The notes under the pieces were generated by a model, which was given only the letters and a program-made list of their open reading frames with translations, made no database searches and was not told the DNA's origin. The position numbers and the translations under genes are program-made. From Apostichopus californicus (lineage: Eukaryota > Echinodermata > Holothuroidea > Aspidochirotida > Stichopodidae): a stretch of 23,928 nt of DNA. The stretch lies in contig JAIPMN010019804.1 in assembly GCA_020650975.1 (NCBI GenBank), positions 1 to 23,928 of the forward strand, written 5' to 3'. Shown here one piece after another: positions 17,624 to 23,928 of this stretch (positions are counted from its first letter, which is position 1; the number at the start of each line of letters is the position of its first letter).

Positions 17624-20600
17624 CTTTGAAGAGAAAAAGAAGATAACATGAAATAAATGACTAAACCAAAGAACGAAGAAATACAAAATGAATAAACATG
17701 GACTAGTGATGAATACATTGTTATAGTTTACTTTGCTTAGATTGTTCAACAGAACCTGTATATTTAAATACAATTCCAGAGCAAGTTACCTATTCTTTTG
17801 AACGGCGGCATAACTAGCAACTTCGTCGGGCAGGTAGAAGTCCAATGCATGTGTTTCTCTCTCATCTACGTCGTTGCATGGAAGCCTGCATGCATTCGTT
17901 ATTATATAACAAAAGACATGTTATATGATTTATTTTATACATAAAATATGAACAATTAATTTTATTTATGAGAATCTTAGCTAATTTATAAACATTAGAA
18001 AGTCACAAATGATTTTTTTTATTATTCAACTGTCTTTGACTCCGTAATGCAATATCATGGTAACTGCTCAAGTTGATTATCTCTGTTGGTCTGAAGATAT
18101 TAATCGTCGGGAATAAGAAATGCCTCAGACGATGTCTAACTTACGTTTCCACCACACCATGCAATGTTGTACTTCAAGCACATAATCAACGGGACATCTA
18201 AAGCTAATTAAATACTTTGATATTCAGAAGATATATTTTGTTAAATATTTATTTGTTTGTTTAATCTTGTTATTTGCAAAGGTCCGTTTTGATACAGCCT
18301 AAACTACTGATAAAAACCAATGAATAGTTGCCACACATGCTTACTCTTCATATGGGTCCACTGACTGGTCTCTTGGGATATTGCTACTGAAACCAGGGAT
18401 ATCTGTTAAATCAAAGGTATATGAATATTTGTTAAAACCTTGTTATTTGTATATTTCTTTGAAAGGATTTTCAATTTATGTCGAGGAACTATATATATAT
18501 AACTTTGCAATGTTATTGAGGCGCATTCTGATCAATAATACATTTCAAAGAAGTATTGTAGCATTCAGAAGCTGAGTTTACATCAACCCAAACCTCCGTA
18601 TATATATATATATATCAGATAACAGGATATTACACTTCAACTGATTAAAGGCAAATCGATTTGTAATTCCGATAGAAAAACTCTCGGTCATTCAGTGCTG
18701 GACGTCGAATGGAGAGAGAAAATTTCTTTAATCATTCCTTGTAGTCAAAACAGTCTTGACTGGCCGTGAGTAATTTCGACCGACTCTCACATCACGTTTT
18801 GAACATTGATTTAGGACACGTAAAGTTGACCACACACCGGTGGAAAGCCTAAGCGTATTACTGTATTATCATATCGTTAATTTCTCGTAGGAGTATTTAT
18901 AAGAGCAGCCCATGTATAATAAGAACTATAAAATCTCTCACAGATGAGAAAATGAAAAGATAAATAGACATAAAAGTCCTATCGACAAAACAATAGAACA
19001 TTAAGGGGATGTTAATTAACTTTAGAACGAAACTTTGTGGAAGGTTTGGGAGACCACGCTATGCTAACGATTGAGTATGTAAATGGTGAATCTACTTTGA
19101 ACACCTACTTCCAAGAGGTTAATAGAATAATGATCTCAACGATGGTACGTCAATTTGTGCAAACTATTTCCATTCATTCGGTACTGATTTACAGAAATAG
19201 ATGTTTTCCTAAAACTCAAATGTTCTCTTGCTAGGTGCATACTACACTGAATCACCAAGCTTTATTTCGACATGCAGTATATATTTGATGCAGTAATTGC
19301 ACGAATATGAACATATCGTTGTCAGATACCCACGTTTCATCATAACTGAGAACTAATTAAAAGAAAACACACAGCACCACCTTGGAATTTTAAGCGTTAC
19401 ACATATATTAATTTATAGAAGTATGTTTAACTGCAATGGTTGACTGCTTTCATTAATGTGCAAAATATCGTTACTAAATTTGCAGTCCCTCTGCATTTCA
19501 TGAAATGTTTTACACCTTTTGTGTACTTAATGTCGCTGTATTTTCCATTGCAAATTCCTTTGAACACAAAGAATGATTCTCATTATACAGATACCCAATT
19601 ATCTGTGAACCTACTTCTAGTATCCGGAAGAGGTGGTGCCTGGTTATTGCTGGCTCGGTGAAAGTTACTTGGGAAATGTATAGAATTCCTTACCAACCGA
19701 CTATATCTATGAAACATACGATCAAAATAAGAAATACATTATTTTATCTTTCGTTTTGTCACGTAAGATAAAAAGTTCATTCACCATGTCACAAATGTCC
19801 GCATTTTATTCCTTTAAAATGTAACACACAAACACTAACACGTAAAACGTAACGTTGAAAACTTCTAGTGATTTACTATTTGTCACACATATATCCTTAA
19901 TTATGAATCATATCGAAAGCGAAATATGTTCAAATTTTTGTTAATAATAAACTTTTTATATTTTGTAATAAACTTAAATAGAGGTAGGCCTACAGTGGTT
20001 ATCTCTCTAAAAGCTTTGAACTTAACTAGGCGATTGCCTGTGTAAGTGTCGCATTCATGTAATGACCAATACAATGTCAAAACATAGAGACTTCCTACGT
20101 TTGGACACAAAAATGGTCGTCTTCACAAACAATAAAGTCATTCTTTTTCCAAATACCTGGTGACAACCGGAAGGAAATTACGCGAAACCTTTTCTAAAAA
20201 AGAATAGGAAATAAATATATTTTATATCACTTTTCTCTAATTCATTTTAATAGTCCGGCTTGCTAACATAAATTTGTAAATGAAATGAAACGTGTCTGTT
20301 ATTGTATGCACCAGAGTAAACTGCCAGCATTAAAACAGAATGTTTCACGATGCCCAGTGTACTAGGTGTAAACAACAATTTACTTGAGGTGTGTGAAAGT
20401 TTGTAAAGCGTTGTAAACAGAAACAAATGGTTGTTCCAAGTAAACAAGGGATGCTCAAAGGTTTACCAATGTTTTCCTTCGAGGGAGTGAAATATGATAT
20501 GACAGGAGCATTGTTCGAAGTTGTCACGAAATTCGACACAGTAAAAGCAATGCAAAGTATCACATGCCTTTATGATAGGGGAAACCTCGGTTAAGATCAG

Positions 20601-23600
20601 CTTTCTACACCAATTTCGGCACTGTATGCAGCTGAACCATTTTTAATTAATTACAATTGAGAATAATGCAATGTTTATTTCATATAATTTTTACGTAGTT
20701 ACAACATTTCGACACGGTGTTACCAACAATTGTTGTTTAGATTTCAGGGTTCACTCTTATGTATCTCTATGTATACTGTTATATGTTAAATTAAAAAATG
20801 GCATTCTAACCTGTTTGATCATATTTCTCCATTCATATTTATGTATTATGTATTACAGGAATATTATATAGTCTTTTATCCAAAATATTGTACTTACTTT
20901 GATGATATTTAAACGCTACGAGTAACGCAACGATTATGACAGAGGCGACAAAAACACAGATAATGGCTTGGAGATTCTTCACAAGAAATACCTCAAATGT
21001 TACTGAATTTGTAAAAAGAAGGTATTCAATTAAATAAAAAGGAACAGGAACATAATTAACCTAAAATCAAATAGTAACAATCAAAGATGAAAGATTACAA
21101 AAAATATGTTTATATGGGAAGGTTATGCTTCCTCGTTATCACTAACAAACTAGTTTGCCACGCTGTAAATTTTCTATGGTGTTATAATTGTAATAATACC
21201 TTCCCTTACTACAGTCATACTTTAAGTGATACAAATGGTTTCAAATATTGAATATGTTTTATCCAATTTTCAGAGAACAATTGGAAATTAAGTTAAATAC
21301 TCACACTTGTTGTTAATCATGACAATATTACTATCATCAAAATACAGAAACGTGTTGTTAGCTCGACATCTGTATGCCTCTACCTGTTTACTGTTTTCAA
21401 CTCTGAAGTAGAATTTCCAAGTAACTTGACGTCGCTTAGTGGTAACATTATCAATTGCAGGGAGCAGATCCATTACAGCTTCCCATTTGTCCAAACCCTT
21501 TCTTTGGAGGAAAACATCAGGGATGGGATGTCCGTAGGTAACACATTCAATAACTACTTGGTAGCCTCCATTTGCGTAAGTCTGTTTCGAGAACATTACA
21601 ACAGTTGCTGAGACTGAAATTTGGAAGTGAAAAGAATCATTAACATATCATTATTATCATCTGTCTAAGGTACCAACTTCAAACACCTGGTATGTACTGT
21701 ATAAGCCAGTTTTAGAACAAATGTTACTATATTATGTTACAATAACTACGCGTTTATAACCTTTCCTTAAAAAATGTCAGAACATTTTTGAAACAAAAAT
21801 AATTCGAAGCACAATATCTAATTCCACAATACTGGATGCTTAACATTTGGAGCATAAAGTTTGTAAGTAAACTATGGTACCGAGACGACGCTCAGTGATG
21901 CTGGACAAGGTAGTCTGGGGTTTTAACCCGTTTATTCGCACACGTGGTCCAAAGTGACAGTGAAAAAATCGTTCCGGGCAAAACTAACCGCACGACAAAC
22001 TGCGGTATACAGGGGCTTACAGTGGCTTTCTGAGGTTTACTGCGGCTTTCTGGGGTTTACGGCGGCTGTATACTAAGGAAATCTGCTATAGGAGCACATG
22101 CGACGCTACTCTGAAACAGAAAAGTAAGCATGTAATTTACATCATACGTAAGTATGCATCGATTACGTAAGTGTGCATCGATTTCGTAGGTGTGCAAAGT
22201 AAGGAGGCGGGTATAAAAGGTCAAACCCTTAACACCATTGGGCGAGGGCAGCATTGACCTTTGCCCGATTTCGACCAAGCGGAAATGTCTCTTTGGTCAC
22301 GCTAAGGAAGTAACACACATCGGCAATGATGACAAAATACACTAACCTTTGTAAGAATTCTTACCTTGTGTTTCAACAAGAAATCCATTGTCCTCTTCTT
22401 GGTTTGCAAAACCGTTAAAGGCAAAACATCTAAGTCTCTCAGATATGCTGTTTGTAACATTATAAAGCAATGTCCATGTCCTCTGGGCTCCCTCCTCTTT
22501 TATCAAATCAGGAATTATGCTTGTGTTTACCCACCGAGTCATGTTAGTATCATACCTTTGCAGTATATTGCGAGGAGGTGGATTGCCGTCAGAAATGCAT
22601 GTTATTGTGAGACTAGTGTAAAGTTCTGCAATTACTGATGTCATTGCATTATATGGTGGTATCCACTCTGCAGAGGCTGGATCTGTGAATGGTAATGTTG
22701 GCAATTCAGGATTAATCTTGAATGCAATATGTAGATTAGAAACACAAAATGTTTGTGTTTGATATGTTGTAAGTTTGTAACCCATACCGGTTTGTGTTTG
22801 TGAAGGAATATGGTTGAAAACATATACACAAATCTATCACACTTCTACTTTTGAAGACACAAGAAACCAATCTTTGCTATAGCGATTCATGGTCCTTCAT
22901 ATTGGCCTATGTAAGCAGCATGATTGAAATATAATTGGGAGAAAGAAGCAAATAGTTGTGGAACTGACTCATTTGATTGAGCTTTGACGTGATAACTCCT
23001 GCAGTATTTTTGTGAATTAAAGTCACCTAACAACGGAAACCGTTTTAACGATTAGTTCATCATACATATTTATCACAAAGTGATCAACATTTAAAACGGT
23101 GATCAGTTTGTTGATTGAATATATTTAAAGGAGTAATATGCTTAAAGTGATTTACTCTGTTGTGATCTTAATGTCGCTATACTCACAAGTCACATTGATC
23201 CTCTCTTGTGTAGACGAATTCAACTCGTTTTCTATTGTGCACATCAATAACTTGTTGTGATGTTTCCTTGTTACTGTGAAAGATACATTACTACAAATAG
23301 GGCTTTCTGTGAAGTTGGTTCTGTTTGTCGTAGCCAATGGAATGTCCATCGACCACAAATACTTCACCTGATTTCTACTATCAGTGAATGTCACACAACA
23401 TTCTGCTGACAAAGTTTGGTTCTCCAGAACAGAGCTGATATATTTCATTATCGGACCATCTGGGAAAGATAATTGACAGTTTAGAACGGTGTGCTGATAT
23501 TAACAACATGTTGACTTATAATATTAAAATTGTTGAACAATGAACATAAAATGTTCTCACATACCTTGTGCTACAAGCTTCCAATACATGGCTTCTGGTT

Positions 23601-23894
23601 TACCCTGCAGAGGCAAAACAGTTCTACAGGAATACGCTCCAGCATCATCAAAACTTACATTCTGTATTCGTAGAGAAGCAGTTTTCTCTTGTTCACTGAT
23701 AGTATAAATACGCCCATCCCTACTTATAGTTAAGGATTTCTCTGGATCGTGTTTGAGCAACAAAACTTCGTTTTTCATCCATGAAACTTCATATTCACTT
23801 TCAGGGAAAGCAAACGAACATGTTAATTTCGAAGGGAAACCGACTTTAGCCAATTGTATATGTGTATCCGGCCTCTGAACAATGTTGTGTTTAT
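17530..23894 (-). CDS. Gene A: four-Ig-domain transmembrane receptor with tyrosine-motif tail (5' partial)
   Basis: Type I Ig-superfamily receptor. Exons (join, minus strand): 23565-23894, 23187-23459, 22365-22682 and 21305-21613 (Ig), 20898-21002 (transmembrane), 20157-20193, 18345-18386, 17790-17885 and 17530-17623 (cytoplasmic, ending in TAA). Intron phases are 1,1,1,1,1,2,2,2 with no conflict, and the sum after two leading bases is 534 codons including the stop. The ectodomain is heavily N-glycosylated, with six sequons in domain 2 alone. The tail carries YEEL, YAAV and YILL, which resemble SH2-docking or endocytic YxxL motifs, and an acidic EEDDD cluster. The overall plan fits adhesion or immune-type receptors of the nectin/nephrin/FcR-like kind, but no specific orthologue is claimed. 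The signal peptide and any further Ig domains lie beyond the right edge. Confidence 0.82.
17790..17885 (-). CDS. Gene A exon: cytoplasmic exon with YAAV motif
   Basis: A 96-nt exon, phase 2 both ends, donor AATAG|GTAACT. It reads LPCNDVDERETHALDFYL then PDEVASYAAVQKN. SYAAV is ITIM/ITSM-like but does not fit the strict consensus. The acceptor (ATGCATGCAG) lacks a strong pyrimidine tract; an inner AG (GACGTAG) would enter in phase 1, but the phase-2 site fits the preceding exon. Confidence 0.7.
18345..18386 (-). CDS. Gene A exon: cytoplasmic exon with YEE(L) motif
   Basis: A 42-nt exon, phase 2 both ends, acceptor CTGGTTTCAG and donor AAGA|GTAAGC. It reads SNIPRDQSVDPYE, and the next exon completes DPYEEL, similar to the pYEEI class of SH2 ligands. 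Being symmetric it could be skipped without changing frame. Confidence 0.62.
18387..20156. other. Large intron of gene A
   Basis: No further exon compatible with phase 2 was identified. It contains a (TA) run at 18599-18615. The plus frames at 19037-19234 and 19440-19661 show no splice context. Confidence 0.5.
20157..20193 (-). CDS. Gene A exon: juxtamembrane segment
   Basis: A 37-nt exon, phase 1 in and phase 2 out, acceptor CTATTCTTTTTTAG and donor CCAG|GTATTT. It encodes KKVSRNFLPVVT. It corresponds by phase, size and K-V-[SN]-R to the 40-nt exon of gene B. Confidence 0.65.
20194..20897. other. Intron of gene A
   Basis: AT-rich sequence between the transmembrane and juxtamembrane exons. 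Nothing recognisable was found on either strand. Confidence 0.5.
20898..21002 (-). CDS. Gene A exon: transmembrane segment
   Basis: Exon of 105 nt, phase 1 both ends, acceptor TTTACAAATTCAG and donor CAAA|GTAAGT. A short stalk (TFEVFLVKNLQ) leads into AIICVFVASVIIVALLVAF, a 19-residue hydrophobic span, then KYHQ on the cytoplasmic side. Confidence 0.88.
21305..21613 (-). CDS. Gene A exon: Ig-like domain 4 (no core Trp)
   Basis: Exon of 309 nt, phase 1 both ends, acceptor CCAAATTTCAG and donor AAGT|GTGAGT. It is a tandem paralogue of domain 3: GHPIPDVFLQRKG aligns with GNPPPRNILQRY, VTWKFYFRV with RTWTLLYNV, and YRCRANN with LRCFAFN. It precedes the transmembrane exon. Confidence 0.86.
22017..22068. 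repeat. Two and a half tandem 20-bp units
   Basis: TTACAGTGGCTTTCTGAGGT, TTACTGCGGCTTTCTGGGGT, then TTACGGCGGCTG. The unit is G-rich on the plus strand. Confidence 0.9.
22145..22201. repeat. Three tandem 19-bp units
   Basis: TACGTAAGTATGCATCGAT, TACGTAAGTGTGCATCGAT and a more diverged third unit starting TTCGTAGGTGTGCA. The first two differ at one base. Confidence 0.92.
22365..22682 (-). CDS. Gene A exon: Ig-like domain 3 (no core Trp)
   Basis: Exon of 318 nt, phase 1 both ends; acceptor CCATTCACAG, donor CAAG|GTAAGA. The join with the previous exon reads NVTYPA, a usual inter-Ig linker. Cysteines are in LTITCISDG and RLRCFAFN. The strand-C tryptophan is replaced by the ILQR segment, and tryptophans occur instead in TRWVN and RTWTLLY. 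Confidence 0.86.
23187..23459 (-). CDS. Gene A exon: Ig domain 2
   Basis: Exon of 273 nt, phase 1 both ends, acceptor ATTATCTTTCCCAG and donor ACTT|GTGAGT. Core residues are SAECCVTF, KYLWSMD and NKLLMCTIEN. Six N-glycosylation sequons (NQT, NRT, NFT, NVS, NSS, NVT) lie in about 90 residues. Extra cysteines (CC and PIC) could form an additional disulfide. Confidence 0.87.
23565..23894 (-). CDS. Gene A exon: Ig V-type domain
   Basis: Exon of 330 nt, phase 1 both ends, acceptor TTTTCTTTTCACAG and donor CAAG|GTATGT. The Ig core is complete: SKLTCSFAF, then EVSWMKNE, then FDDAGAYSCRTV. The open frame upstream to the window edge is intron readthrough, so its apparent methionine is not a start. 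Confidence 0.88.
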
Positions 23895-23928
23895 CTGTGA
23901 AAAGAAAACATCGATATGAAAAGAACAT

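Larger units (their letters stand above)
21880..22300. mobile_element. GC-richer intronic insertion with short tandem repeats
   Basis: This stretch between two Ig exons of gene A is clearly richer in G and C than its surroundings. It holds a 20-bp repeat (22017-22068), a 19-bp triple repeat (22145-22201) and TATAAAAG at 22212-22219. No coding frame or terminal inverted repeat was recognised, so a short non-autonomous element or satellite-like insertion is the best guess; the limits are approximate. Confidence 0.4.

Noticed and set aside
19037..19234. Plus-strand frame with a protein-like beginning (EGLGDHAMLTIEYVNGES)
   Set aside because: No matching splice signals or recognisable domain, and it lies in an intron of gene A on the other strand.

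Overview
The window reads as nuclear DNA of an animal, most likely an invertebrate deuterostome such as an echinoderm. That assignment is an inference from three things: AT-rich sequence with small exons in large introns, immunoglobulin (Ig) exons bounded by phase-1 introns, and the frequent word TAGGCCTA. There is no sign of bacterial operons, ribosome binding sites, CRISPR arrays or tRNA/rRNA genes. Most long open frames are chance; the real coding sequence lies in short spliced exons, nearly all on the minus strand. Exon limits below were read by eye from AG/GT splice signals and checked by requiring every neighbouring pair of exons to share intron phase.

Right part (17530-23894, minus strand): gene A, a type I Ig-superfamily receptor cut by the right edge. 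It has four Ig exons, a transmembrane exon and four cytoplasmic exons. The tail carries three tyrosine motifs (YEEL, YAAV, YILL), two of them on exons that can be skipped without a frameshift. The nine exons join into one frame of 533 residues ending in TAA. A perfect 19-bp inverted repeat lies just beyond the stop codon.

Middle (12185-17529): intergenic or 5' sequence. It holds a possible plus-strand transmembrane exon, a GC-richer anonymous stretch and a degenerate repeat with AGGTCA half-sites.

Left part (1643-12184, minus strand): gene B, a paralogous receptor with two Ig exons, a transmembrane exon and a basic juxtamembrane exon matching that of gene A. Its tail then appears to run into an array of seven phase-0 exons of exactly 42 or 63 nt. 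These encode 2 or 3 heptads each and all start at the same heptad position, so together they give an 18-heptad coiled coil that probably continues past the left edge. Three exon types recur because a block of exons plus introns is tandemly duplicated (about 600-2425 and 5240-6248). Between the duplicated exons every codon difference changes the amino acid and none is synonymous. This heptad-quantised, diversifying coiled-coil tail on an Ig receptor is the most unusual feature of the window.

A decayed copy of a dispersed invertebrate gene family lies on the plus strand inside an intron of gene B (3221-4548). A second, nearly identical copy of its 3' end sits at the left edge (1-428).
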